Below, piece after piece: positions 18,854 through 29,323 of a stretch of DNA of 38,806 nucleotides (position 1 is the stretch's first letter; every line of letters starts with the position of its first letter). This DNA is from Paramarasmius palmivorus (Eukaryota; Basidiomycota; Agaricomycetes; Agaricales; Marasmiaceae), in the NCBI GenBank assembly GCA_037176845.1, contig JAYKXP010000278.1, positions 1 to 38,806 on the forward strand, in the 5' to 3' direction. The notes under the pieces were generated by a model. The model was given only the letters and a program-made list of their open reading frames with translations. It was not told the origin of the DNA and did no database searches. The translations under genes and the position numbers were made by a program.

Positions 18854-19224
18854 AAACAAGGATATTGACGTCACGTGCTTGTTTCACTGCCACCGCAGCC
18901 AGGTTCCCGTCCAGTTCCCGTCTATCACCTCCACCATTCCTTGAACTTCATGTTCATCCCTCCACGGCACTCCTTACTGAGCACGACACGAGATATTATC
19001 ATGGTCTGTTGACTGTCATGCTCTTTGAACCTAACTGGCTCTCAATTGTGTCTTGTTCGTCTCGGTTGACTCGGTGTATGTACTGGTGAGCTCAGCTGCT
19101 ACTTTTTTACTCAATATCCGACTTGAAGTTTCGCCATGATTTCTCCAGGAATGCTCGATAATACGCTTGTACCACAGCAAAAGTGCCGTTACCCGATGAG
19201 GCACCAGTCTTACGGATGGCTCAT
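18854..19224. other. 5' flank of F-box A, no gene seen
   Basis: No coding region is recognised. A CACGTG motif lies at 18873-18878. The stretch has weak similarity to 22890-23060 (the matching place upstream of the next CAF16 remnant), in line with the duplicated-block reading. Confidence 0.3.
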
Positions 19225-19320
19225 CCGCGAGGACGTTTGACGGCGTTACCGATGAAGAAAGTGATATGTATGGCAAAAAGACTTACCATAACGTTCGGCT
19301 CATGGAAGAGGTACGTTGTG
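19225..19320 (+). pseudogene. CAF16 remnant, copy 2: signature/Walker B exon fragment
   Basis: The stretch ending CTCATGGAAGAGGTACGTTG aligns with the end of CAF16 exon 4 and its donor (CTTATGGATGAGGTACGTTG at 15880-15899). The preceding ATGTATGG and ACCGATG pieces align with the signature region. No frame remains open. Confidence 0.6.
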
Positions 19321-19449
19321 TTATTTTCACATCGATAGTCCGGCCCTTATTCTGAGATCTTTTTCTCCAGGTAATCCTCAGTCTGCCAGTGATTCCTCGC
19401 ACTCTTTGCCTTATTCGAGAATCTGGATAACCCCGCTCGGTACGCTGAT

Positions 19450-19635
19450 GCCCTTTCAGGGAGTGTTTGATTCCACCGATTCCATGCCCTGCAGACGAAT
19501 GGTAAAAATCCGGTCGGGTTATGTGGGCACACTCTCCCAAGGATCTTCTTTGGACTTGTATCGCTGAGCCGGTCGACCATTTCGTGACCTGCTACCTTTT
19601 TGTGGTTTCTGGCTATGGAACAAGATGAACGACAT
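19450..19635 (+). repeat. degenerate duplicated segment, copy 1
   Basis: Similar to 23600-23845: both carry an AGTGTTxxATTC run, a CCGTGCCCTG/CCATGCCCTG run, a TGGGCA...TCTC...CCAAGGAT stretch, a GTCGAC run and the ending GGAACAAGATGAAC. It lies inside the CAF16 remnant block in both places but has no counterpart I can see in the intact CAF16 gene. No product is recognised. Confidence 0.5.
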
Positions 19636-19965
19636 GGGCATCCTTACAACGCTTCCGAGGATACCTCCTATCGATGAAGGGTGCGCAGTAAGGGAGCGAG
19701 AAGGGAAGAAGGTTAGGGGTGCGACGAGTCAGGTGAGTTGTATTGTTTTTTGTCTTTTGGTTGAGCTGGGCTAATCCAATTGGGTTTGGGGCTGTAGGCG
19801 GGACCGACTTTTGGGTACATTTTACAAGTAAGTGACCGTTTCGATTTCAATGACTCCGCTGACTGACGCGTGTTCACAGATACTTGGCTGCGCTAAGGAA
19901 GGAACTTTCACAGCAACATTGTACCCAGCCGTAACCGTCCATTTAGAAGCGATTACAACCACCGC
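19636..19965 (+). pseudogene. CAF16 remnant, copy 2: last exons, introns and 3' UTR
   Basis: This aligns with 16256-16640. Shared runs include GGCATCCTTACAAC, GGGAAGAAGGTTAGGGGTGC, the donor after GAGTCAG, the intron with TCTTTTGG and GGGCTAAT, GGTTTTGTAG/GGGGCTGTAG, the donor AAGTAAGTG and, past the stop, TTTAGAAGCGATT matching GTAGAAGCGATT. Introns and 3' UTR are present, so it arose by DNA duplication, not by retrocopying. The frame is destroyed. Confidence 0.85.
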
Positions 19966-20673
19966 GCGTATTTCGCAAGTACGCAAGTATCTCGTGTGTA
20001 TATATCTCAGATCTAAGTAGCGTGCCTTGGTCTTGATTGCGATCTGGAATAGTACGCCGTTGACGCTGTCTTGGAAGCAAGTTGGAAGTACGGGTCCTTA
20101 ATTACCTCCCTAGCATGCTGCTGATTCGTTAGCTAGATGGGGCGGCGTTCTTCAATTGGGCAGCTTGGAAAGACGAGTCATCATAGATCGATATCTACAT
20201 CTACGGGCAATTGCTGATTGGGTTGTTTAGATCATATGGTGTACCTCAAATGCCCTGGGATTATTGGAAAGACGTCTCTCATCATACGCACCATTAGTCA
20301 AATAGTAGGTTCTGATGATTCAGTGAAAGAGATTGGAAGGCGGCGAAGCGAGATGAATTTCGAAGCCCGCCCTGGCAGGTGTTCGGCGTGAATTTTTGAA
20401 ATCCCTATTTAGGCAACTTTCTAGACGTTTTTTGAAAAAACGTTTTGATTGAATCTAGATTTGTCTTGATTTTGTTAGCTGGGATTTGAATTGGGAGACA
20501 GGCTGGCTCGTTAGACGAGGCCGCGTCCAATTGAAATAAGGCTTCTCAGCCTTATGCCACTTGACATACGATGCTTCTCATGATTTATATCAGCACCGAT
20601 ATGTTCTTTTCGAAGACAATTTGAAGAAAGAATTTGAAGGAGATACGATTTTCGAATTTTGCCGTGACGTCGA
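19966..20673. other. upstream region of F-box B, no gene seen
   Basis: No coding region is recognised. GAATTTTTGAAATCCCTATTTAGG at 20390-20413 is a second, weaker version of the element found at 20674, so part of this region may itself be duplicated. Confidence 0.35.
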
Positions 20674-20762
20674 CAATTTGAAATCCCCCATTAGGTAAAG
20701 ACGCTTTTTTCTTTCGTGCTATTCGCCAAAAGACTTGAATAAAGGACGAGACATATATAAGG
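20674..20762 (+). promoter_or_regulatory. F-box B promoter: shared element and TATA box
   Basis: CAATTTGAAATCCCCCATT (20674-20692) matches the element upstream of F-box A. TATATAAGG at 20754-20762 lies 73 nt before the ATG, a usual TATA distance. Confidence 0.5.
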
Positions 20763-20834
20763 CTGCGTGTTGGGGTGCTCCTTCCCCCAATCCAACTCAA
20801 TCCTCTGCAGCCTTTCTTCTACTTTACTGCCACT

Positions 20835-22600
20835 ATGAATCCAGAGACTGTCAACCCGGAGCATGAACCAGCTGTTCATCGTCTACCTCCCGAACTCTTG
20901 CTATCCATATTCAAACTCGCGTCTCCGCCGACTGGAATCAATATACATCCAAGCGCTATTCGGGACCAAGCGCCGTGGAAGGTTGGGAGAGTATGTCGGT
21001 GAGTACGCTCTCTTCTTTTACAGTCGCTTTACTCACTGTACGGGACACAGCCGCTGGCGCAACATCATCGAAAACTCCCCCGAGCTATGGTCCCCTCTCG
21101 TCCTGGATAGAGAGAGCCTCCCCGACTCTGCAGAAGCACCTTTCTGGCAACATTTCGCGGAGATATTCGACGTACTCTCTAACAGGTCCGCTGGCTGCCA
21201 ACATCTAGAACTTCGGTTGGTCGATACCGCGACTAGTGACAACCGCAACGACGTCGTGGGACGTATAATCTCCCGAAGTTTCCTCGCGTGTCTGTTCAAC
21301 CGCCAGATTGATATTCAGCCAGTGATACCCTGGGAGCGTATCACCGTGTTCCACCTGTCAAAATACCGGCTGGAGTACCTCTACGAAGTCCTTCGCAAGT
21401 GCGACAACCTCCAAGAGCTCATTCTCGGTGAACGACACGTTGGAGCGTACTACGATTCAATCGCTGGCTGGGGATCGGGTCTCCGATTGGATAGCTTGCG
21501 CACGCTGAAGTTTGTGGTGCACGGTGCCGCCGAAGATAGTCGGGTACTCCAGATATTGACCCTGCCAACTTTGGAGAGGCTCGAGATCGTCTTGAAGGCC
21601 CGGGCTCCAGAGCATGGCAAGATGGTGTTCGATGTGGAACCTATCTTGGAGATGCTCGGTCGGTCGGGGTGTACGCTCAAGGCGTTGAGTATCCGGAACC
21701 TTCGGTATCAGATTTATGCCTTGGGTCGGTTCCTCAAGTATGCGGCGTGTTTGGAGGAGTTGGTTTTGGAAGGAGATGTGTCGAGGTTTGTCATAAAGGA
21801 GTTTGCGGCAAAGCTTGATGGGCTCGAGAAGTTGGCTATACGGTGTACACCGTGCACAAGATCTGGGGCTGGCTTGCCGCCTCCAGTGGATAGTATCTTG
21901 GGTGCGGTGCGTGGTATGCCAAGGTTGCGGAGTTTGGAGGTGCAAGCTAGGGTTCCGCGGCACATGTGGCGTACTGTTGCTCAGGTGGACGAGTTGAGGA
22001 GCAGGGATATCGACGTACGTGAGGATTATAGGGAGCCTTCCAGGAAGGACATGATGATGTTATGGTGTAGGCAGATGATTTGCTATCTTTGTTGGATCTT
22101 CTGCGCTGCTGGGGTACATGATGGGCCACTCATTAATGCGGTAGGTCGTTGATTCTTGAATCTTATTGGTAGGACTCTCTTCTGATGTCTGAAATATAGG
22201 AATTATCGGTTATCGACAACGTTGTTACGCTCTTACGTGACCGGAGCATGTTCCCTGTCGAGGCGTTCAAGGTGAGTATCATGTATTTCCACTCAGATAT
22301 GTGGACAGTGTTGACCCTTGCATCGTACTCTAGATTCTACCACACCCGCAGAAAGATCCCGACTACACTCAACTCGAGCATTTTTGGGATGAAGTTTCCG
22401 GGTTACCCGGAACAACAAGGGACAAAATACGACAATTGCTTGAGGAATGGCCTAAAGAAGGCGCTTTAAATCGGCCATTTAACTTTGGACACGATGGCCT
22501 TACTTTCCCTTATGTCTCGCCATTTGCAGATTTCGAGATCCCAAGGGAGGCAGGTCGAAATGGATGGCGCATTGTGGGTTTGGATGTGAATTCAATTTAG
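20835..22600 (+). CDS. F-box-like/LRR protein B, 4 exons
   Basis: Exons: 20835-20998, 21051-22140, 22200-22271, 22334-22600; 530 residues, no internal stop. F-box-like start VHRLPPELLLSIFKLASPP and APWKVGRVCR, completed by RWRNIIENSPELW in exon 2. Leucine-rich repeats follow (DNLQELILGERH, LDSLRTLKFVV, LPTLERLEIVL, ACLEELVLEGDVS, LDGLEKLAIRC), then IRCTPCTRSGAGLPPP and ILGAVRGMPRLRSLEVQARV. It ends with a region rich in acidic and aromatic residues. It shares exon structure and most of its sequence with gene A, while gene C is more diverged. The start is fixed by the TATA box and by the match to A. Confidence 0.87.
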
Positions 22601-23255
22601 CTTGATTCAGATGAAGATCGACGATTCTTGGTGCCTTTTGATGGTTTTTGTACTTAACGTTTTATGTAGCTCCTGTTCTTGACGATGTATTGGCAGTGGC
22701 ACTTTGGCTACCTATCCATGTACTGTAAAACTATCTCTACCAATGTCATTGTATTTATACGACGCGTCGATAGTATGTGGCTGAACTTTGGCTGAACTTG
22801 CAAATTGATTTGCAAGGAGACGCGTCAGTGTCACGTGCTTCCATACTTGCCCGACGTTGACCCCGGCTGGGTTTTTCTTATCCAAAGGTCCATCTTCTCT
22901 TCTCCACTATATATCTTCTCTTCTCCACTATATCCGGTTCTCGAACTTCATTTTCACGGATTTTTTGCCTGCATGAACCAAAATAATGCAGCGATGCATC
23001 GAAAAGCATTCTCTTTGAACCCAACCTACTTTCACTTGACCTGTCGATCCCAGCGTAGCTAACCCCTGGTACTTCGTGAGCTTGAATGCTTTCTTTTCCT
23101 CTGAGTATTTGGCTCAATTACACACTATAGTCGTTCTTCCAGCATATTTGACGATGCTGCTGTGCATTGGCAGGCTCGAAGTAAACCACCAGACAAGGAA
23201 CCGGCCGACACGAAGCATCGTACAGGAGAAGTTTACAGGATTCTTCGTCGAGACT
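22601..23255. other. spacer between F-box B and the next CAF16 remnant
   Basis: No gene is seen. A 20-base unit (TCTTCTCTTCTCCACTATAT) occurs twice in tandem near 22892-22932. A CACGTG motif lies at 22832-22837, in the same relative place as the one at 18873. Confidence 0.4.
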
Positions 23256-23352
23256 TTCACCATCTGCGATGGATGGAGGCGTAGTGCTTAGCTATGTATG
23301 GGTCAAGGGGCTGACTACGATATTCGGGTCGTAGGTGAGGTACGCTATGCTG
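23256..23352 (+). pseudogene. CAF16 remnant, copy 3: signature/Walker B exon fragment
   Basis: ACCATCTGCGATGGATGG, then GGCGTAGTGCTTAGCTATGT and ATGGGTC, aligns with ACCATCTCAGACGGAGAGCG, then ACGCCGTGTTCAGTTATGT and ATGGGTC of CAF16 exon 4 (15808-15857). The following GGTGAGGTACG matches the exon end and donor. No open frame remains. Confidence 0.7.
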
Positions 23353-24009
23353 TTTTCATCATGTCCAATCCCTTATCTTGGGTTCCTTTCCTTTTCCTAG
23401 GATAGCTTTGGCTTGAATACCCTTGTACGCTATGCCATACTCAAGAGCTGGAAAGAAGCTACGCTATGGTCATGTACGCGACAATGAGGTTGCACCTCCC
23501 TACAAACCGACCGCAAGATGCGCACCATATCATCGATAATGAACTCTCAAGAAGACATTCTATGTCAGCCGCGACGTCTTGAAAGCCTCAAAACTTTTCG
23601 GAAAGTGTTCAATTCGACCGGTTCCGTGCCCTGTTGACGGACGGTACGTGCTCGATTTCTCTCCCTGCTTGTTGTCATTAATCTTCTACAGGTACCTTTT
23701 CCTCGATACTGAAGATCCGGCCATGCTTTTTGGGCATGTTCTCATTCCAAGGATACTCGTTTCGCCGAACTCGTCGACAAGTTTGGTAAAGCCGGCTGGT
23801 TCTTTTGTTTTCTGCGGTGGTGGAACAAGATGAACAGGAGAGACAGACACCCATTTCTCCCAGGGTTCCTTGTGGTGTGTTGTGCTTGGCACTTTTCTCT
23901 ACGACCAGCTGACATATCCTCTTTTTTGTAGAGGTGAAACACTCTGGCACTGAGGCGCATTGAAGGTGCACAAAGGGCTGCCTGACGCGAAGTAGAGGCA
24001 TGCATCTCC
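23353..24009 (+). repeat. degenerate duplicated segment, copy 2 (core 23600-23845), and upstream region of F-box C
   Basis: The core matches 19450-19635 and ends in the same GGAACAAGATGAAC run. It contains a GT...AG stretch at 23643-23692 that looks like an intron (GTACGTGC to CTACAG) and one frame with LVDKFGKAGWFF, so the ancestor may have been a gene, which I cannot name. Confidence 0.45.
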
Positions 24010-24017
24010 TTTATAAG
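24010..24017 (+). promoter_or_regulatory. TATA-like box of F-box C
   Basis: TTTATAAG lies 53 nt before the ATG at 24071. Confidence 0.35.
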
Positions 24018-24070
24018 AGTCTTGCGTCGGCGATATTCTCCTGGAAACGAGATTCCAGGAACTTACCACC

Positions 24071-25785
24071 ATGGATTCAGTTTACGCCGCTCCCGGTCAC
24101 CCAATGCCAGGTATTCACCGCTTCCCGATCGAGATTTTGCGGCCTATCTTCAAGTTTGCATGTTCTCCGAATGGAGTTGCCATGGATCCACAAGCTTTTC
24201 AGACTCAAGCACCGTGGACCCTCGGCAGGGTGTGTAGGTACGTGGGCAGCTGTTCGTTTCTCTCGTGGCTCTCGATTAATAGGAGCATGTCAGTTATTGG
24301 CGGAACGTCGTAGAAGGCACACCCGAGTTATGGGACGCCCTTGTTTTGAACAGGCGCAAGCTACCCGATTCGGCAGATGTGGTTTATTGGCAGCGATTTG
24401 CGGAGATGTTCGAAGTCTTTTGCCATCGGCTGTCTGGACGACCGCTCCAATTGCGGCTGTCTGATACCACTTATCACAAACCTCGTACAAGCAGTGGTGG
24501 CCGTACGATATCCCAGAATCTCCTTGGATGTCTTTTCGATCGACAACTGGCCATCCAGCCGATGATACCATGGGAACAAATCACTCGACTTCATCTATCC
24601 CAACTCCAACCACAGTATTGCTATCTCCTCTTTCGCCGCTGCCGCAATCTCAAAGAGCTCGAGTTCGGTGAGCAGGACGCGTTCTACGACTTTCATGACT
24701 GGCAACAAATTCGACTCGATACCCTACACACATTGCGCCTCCCGGCGTGCCATGAGCATGGCATGCTGTTGGCTCTCGTCGCACATCTGACTGTTCCTAA
24801 TTTGGAACGGCTGGAGATCTCTATGGGAGAGCGAAAGATGACGGTCGTATACCCCATCCGACAAATGCTCCGGCGTTCTCGCTGTACACTTAGAGCATTG
24901 CGTGTCAAGAAGCTCCGCTACCGAAGTCGCCTTGTCGAATGGTTTACCAACTTGGCTTCGCATACGCTCGAGGAGCTGGATTTAGAAGGAGACATATCAG
25001 AACATGTCATTGGTCTCTGTGCAGCCCGCCTTCCTCGCCTCAAAGGGTTGGCTATTCGCTGTACACCATGCACGGCCTCGGGGGCAGGTTTGCCACCTCC
25101 GCTCACTGCGATACTGGATGCTGCAACGGTTATGCCGCGGCTCCAAACTGTGGAAGTACAGGCGTGTATCCCGAAGCATATGTGGCCCACACCGGAGCAG
25201 ATCCAGCGCATGGGCGAGTTAAGGGATAATGGCCTTACCATATGCCAACAATACAGGGAGCCGACGAAGGGGAACTTGATCTTGTGGTCCCGAAACATAT
25301 TTTGCCGTCTTTGCTGGGTATTCACTGCGCCTCCTCCCCGAATCCATGACGAGGCATCTAGACAGACTGTAAGTCGCTAGTTCATGACGACATAATCTGG
25401 TTTGGCTCACTTTCCCGTTAATGTAGGAGATTTCGGTGCTCAGCAATGTTATATCGCTGTTGTGTAATCGTTGCTTGTTTTCCTCGGAAGTGTTTGAGGT
25501 ATTTATGCAGCATGATCACGCTTGGATAAAATGTTGATCGTCACTATACCACAGGGTCTACCGCATCCAGAGACCAACTACTGTTACTCCCGGCTCTTGA
25601 GATATTGGCAAACTTCTCTTATCTTGCCTAACGAGTTGGATAGTGCAATACATGGGCTGCTCAAGGAATGGCCTAAAGGACCGACGTCTTACACTGAACT
25701 AGAGGAACAACCTTTCCAGTTCAGTGACATTGGTCTCATTTTACCAGAAATGGTGTCCGATAGCTACTCAGAGCCTCGAGCTTAG
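24071..25785 (+). CDS. F-box-like/LRR protein C, 4 exons
   Basis: Exons: 24071-24237, 24294-25368, 25427-25498, 25555-25785; 514 residues, no internal stop. The F-box-like start is IHRFPIEILRPIFKFACSP, then APWTLGRVCR, completed by YWRNVVEGTPELW. Repeats include RNLKELEFGEQD, LDTLHTLRL, VPNLERLEIS, HTLEELDLEGDISE and LPRLKGLAIRC, followed by IRCTPCTASGAGLPPP and MPRLQTVEVQACIPKHMWPT. Exon 3 is again 72 nt. It is the most diverged of the three paralogues. It follows the third CAF16 remnant on the same strand, as B follows the second. Confidence 0.87.
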
Positions 25786-26298
25786 CGATGACGAGTCTGA
25801 CCAGAAGGATTTTGTGCAACACCATCCGAGTGTGGCATTCACCTCTTCGCAGCCAGGAGGATCATGTTCAACTATTGTGAACCTCTCTTCGATTTGATAC
25901 CCATGTTCCCGAACCTTTTACTCTATAGCTCATGAAGCTCTTCTGTATACTCCACGTTAACCTTTATATATCCAGCGTAGCTTGGACACTTGAAGGATTT
26001 TGGGCCGGAGGTACATTGACGTGTCATCGGGAGATTGTTCATCTTTGCTGGGTTTCGGTGATAACATCCTTTCTTGCGTTCTCATGGAAGGTCATTTCAA
26101 GAAAGTTAAATGGACACTGGTCACGTTAACCACTGTATATAAGGAGCCATAACCAGGATTGCCCAAGGTTCACACGCAGCAACTTCTCTACTTCGATCTT
26201 TCACAAGCTAAATAACACGGTATTGTGTTTCTCTTTATTCGTCTGTTCATCCAACGATGGGACTGATTTGTATCATTATTCGTAACTCTACATAGGAC
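25786..26298 (+). promoter_or_regulatory. upstream region of MYND gene A with TATA box and probable 5' UTR intron
   Basis: TATATAAGG at 26136-26144. A GTATTG donor at 26220 and CTACATAG ending at 26295 would remove an intron just before the ATG. MYND gene B has a similar leader intron (GTATAT at 31294 to TAG at 31343). No other gene is seen here. Confidence 0.5.
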
Positions 26299-28371
26299 AT
26301 GCCAATCACCTTGGCCCCTCCAGATTACTACAACGAGCCTCCAGTATGCATCTCCAACATGCCTGCCCATCGCATTCACCAGGTCGATATTTTCTTGGAA
26401 TTTTCGTTCATGAAGAATCCCTCTCCACATGCCTCCATTCGAAAAATATTACGTGTCGGACGACCACCTCCTTCCCGCCCAAATCCCTCTCACCCTTCCG
26501 ACGATGCTAAAATCGTCCTGGTGGCCTTGGCGTCACTGGGATGTGCTGCACACCATCCGACCAATGTCCGCACCCGCCGCGATGCAATCGGGTTAATACA
26601 GAAGCATTGGTCCCGTTCTATTGGTCCATGGGTCGACTTTCTTCTCGAAAATTATGCCTTCGTCGATGAAGAGATCACTACATATGAGGGCGTCGATTTT
26701 CGTGATAACGTTCTGAACATCCTGGGGCTATTATTGTCATACCCTGACATTTCGGGGACTCACTCTTTGCAACACATGGCTCCCGATCTCTTCCAACAAG
26801 CAATTCGCGCATGGATCAGCGTCATGGAAGAACGTCATATATCATGGTCCAAATGGACTTTCATGCTGAATGCTGTTTACTTCAGATTGGACAAGCATGG
26901 CGAAAACTTTAATCCTTTCATTGAAATCATTTTGGATACTATTCCAAACGCAGTGGATACTCTGGCAAAAATAGGGTTCCGGTTCATAACACTCGTAACA
27001 CAACACGCCCATAGGATAGGCGGCCGTGAGCTCCCCCAAGTCCACGGAACTCTCACAGTTCTAGGGCAGTTCTTCCAGTACAGCGCGGTTACCATGCTGC
27101 CCTTCCTACGCCTAGGGGGTATTCCTGCGTTGACAAAGATGTTAGCAGCTGTAATATCAAAACCAAAGACTATTCAGGCGTGCCAGAAATACGATGAGCG
27201 TCTTCTGGACGTCGTTCGATCCGGAGAAATATGCTCTGTGATTCTGGCAAATGCCCTGCAAGGACCGCGTTGGGCATCACAAGCCCTCGAAGGCGGTATC
27301 GTTGGTGTAATCTTCCAGTACGAACAACTATTTGGACGGATCAAAGTTCCAGGTGGTCAGTCGCACCTTCGTAGCATCGTACGCAGCATGGGGGCCATAA
27401 TGGAACAGATTCTCGTGTATGCGGTGTACCCATCCGTGGTAACCCGCTTCATAGCGATGACGAAGAAGCTTATAGGATCGGACCTGGAACATCGTGTAGT
27501 ATCAAGAGAGCCAAAATGGGAGCTTCTGGAGATTTGGCATATGCTCAAGGCATCTATGATCGATTCTCATCATTTGTTGGGAATGTTGAGGCGCAAACAG
27601 GGGTTGCTTTGCGCGTACAAACAGGTAGGCTGTTGTATTAATACCTCAGCCGTATCCGACATACTGACAGCGTCTCTGACAGTGTCCATTGCAAGGAAAA
27701 CCTGATCTACCTAAACCAGAAAATGATCGGCCACGATATCTTCGTTGCTCTATTTGCCAAGATCCTGCTTACTGCTCCCAAACTTGCGCGAAAAAGGATT
27801 GGGCGTTGGAGCACCGAGAAAATTGTAAATACCTTGCGGAATATCTGAAAGGTCACAAAGTCTTCTACTGCCTGACTCTCAGTAAGCTTACTTTCGTACT
27901 ACAGCTGGTGCACCATTTCCGGGATTCATAGGATTTCAGTTTCTTCGACACGATACTGCATCACTTTATGTCCATCAATTCCCGTGAAATCGCCGAGTAC
28001 CACGGGTTGTTCCTGTAGACTGTACCCATCACCAATGAAGACACGGCACTCATTTCCTACTAGAGCTCCCCTTGGATAGCCCCAGAATGCTCAGTCATCG
28101 TGTTGTCGTAATCAACTTTGGCAATAGGCAACCCAGTGTGCCTATCCCCCCAACCTTTTCTCAGCAGCGGTGTGCTGTGAAGCGTCTCAAGGAAATCGTG
28201 TTGGATACTACCCGTTGGAGGTGGCACAAGGACAAACTCGTTGATCTTTGTGATGCTGTACGCGTAGCTCACACGGAAGAAATGGTTGTCGTTGGTTTCT
28301 TCCCGTCGACAATAGGGGGTGCCCAGGTATGGCCGGTGGTCAAAACCCTCTCACCAGTGTTGAGTACCTGA
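26299..28371 (+). pseudogene. MYND-finger protein A, C-terminal part broken
   Basis: Exon 1 (26299-27624) encodes 442 residues of the helical domain that precedes the finger in a large mushroom family (PWVDFLLENYAF, then LPFLRLGGIPALTKML, then YAVYPSVVTRFIAMTKK). Exon 2 (27683-27851) encodes the MYND finger (CPLQ..., then CSICQDPAYCSQTCAKKDW, HRENC: C-X2-C-X4-Y-C-X3-C-X7-H-X3-C). Both exons end at the same phase as in gene B and exon 2 is the same 169 nt. Past that, compared with B, there is an extra base near 27931, an in-frame TAG at 28017, and a missing base near 28057. The last 100 codons (ending 28371, with VVVGFFPST) are open again. Either the gene is dying or a shorter protein is made. 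MYND fingers bind proline-rich peptides; the target is unknown. Confidence 0.75.
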
Positions 28372-28681
28372 GTTATGAATAAAGCTCAATCGCTGTAATT
28401 GTATTACTACTTGAAAACTACAAATCTTATGCCATATATGCACCAGAGCCAGTCACCCGGAGTCGTGCTACCCCTGCAAATAGACAGATAGTTTATGAGC
28501 ATCATAAATACAGCGTAGTCTACCTGGGCTCAATAAAATTGAAGAAATAAAGAAATAAAAAATCCGGGACCGAAAGCGCCCAGCTGACGTCAGACCACGA
28601 CCCCTTTACTACCACCAGCCACCACCGTGTATGTTCTATATCATCTGTATCGGCAGTCCACTAATATTGATATCCCTCAGT
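28372..28681 (+). other. upstream region of the 28682 gene
   Basis: GTATGT at 28629 and CCCTCAG ending at 28680 would define a 52-nt leader intron immediately before ATG 28682. This is why I prefer that start over ATG 28631, whose extra 17 residues fall inside the intron. Confidence 0.45.
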
Positions 28682-29323
28682 ATGCCATTTTCGACCGATA
28701 CCTCTTGGCCTGATGGCCTACTCACGATCTTCGACGTATGTCGGCAAGAGCTCCAGCTACTCGAAAATCGCTATTGTGGACCGTACAACAAATTACTCAC
28801 ATATTGCTTCGGCCCCGACTCATTCGACTTCTTTGTCGCACCCCAGACTCTTTCCATGGAATTCTTTCCTCGTGACGCTATCGATTCGACAGTTTTTCTG
28901 GTCGTTTTTGATGCACACCACCGTCCGGTGCTAATCGCAGAAATCAAGGATGACGGTTGGATCAACAAGGCAGACCTACGTTTCAAAGCAGATAATCAAA
29001 TGCGCCAGCGGTACGACTCCATGCTTGGTGATTGCCCTCTACCTCGCTTGTGGGGTTTGAGCTTGCTTGGAACCTCCCTTCGCGTTTACTGCGGCGACGT
29101 CGTTACCGGCAACATCGATCCCGTTTTCAAGGAACGTCCGACCCGTGACCGTGTTCTCCCTAGTGATTTTCTGAAAGGTGCTTGGAACATCGACATTCTT
29201 TCTCAAGAAGGGTTCGCCAAAATGAAGGAGATTGTGGAAGACATCATTGCTGGCAGTGTCGCACAGAAGGTGCCTGATTCCGCTTCCATTCTACAAAAGT
29301 CAATATTAATAACTCATTCATAA
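28682..29323 (+). CDS. conserved basidiomycete protein with PD-(D/E)XK-like motif
   Basis: A single exon of 213 residues. The central part reads VFLVVFDAHHRPVLIAEIKDD, giving D77, E87 and K89, the D-x9-E-x-K pattern of PD-(D/E)XK nucleases on two predicted beta strands, followed by QMRQRYDSML and the well-conserved PLPRLWGLSLLGTSLRVYCG, then FLKGAWNIDILSQEGFAKMKEI. I recall many unannotated mushroom proteins with these same motifs, often in gene-family or transposon-rich regions. A nuclease fold is inference; some Crinkler-type fungal effectors carry such domains, but no N-terminal Crinkler module or signal peptide is visible here. It lies between the two MYND paralogues on the same strand. 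Confidence 0.65.
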   Translation: MPFSTDTSWPDGLLTIFDVCRQELQLLENRYCGPYNKLLTYCFGPDSFDFFVAPQTLSMEFFPRDAIDSTVFLVVFDAHHRPVLIAEIKDDGWINKADLRFKADNQMRQRYDSMLGDCPLPRLWGLSLLGTSLRVYCGDVVTGNIDPVFKERPTRDRVLPSDFLKGAWNIDILSQEGFAKMKEIVEDIIAGSVAQKVPDSASILQKSILITHS

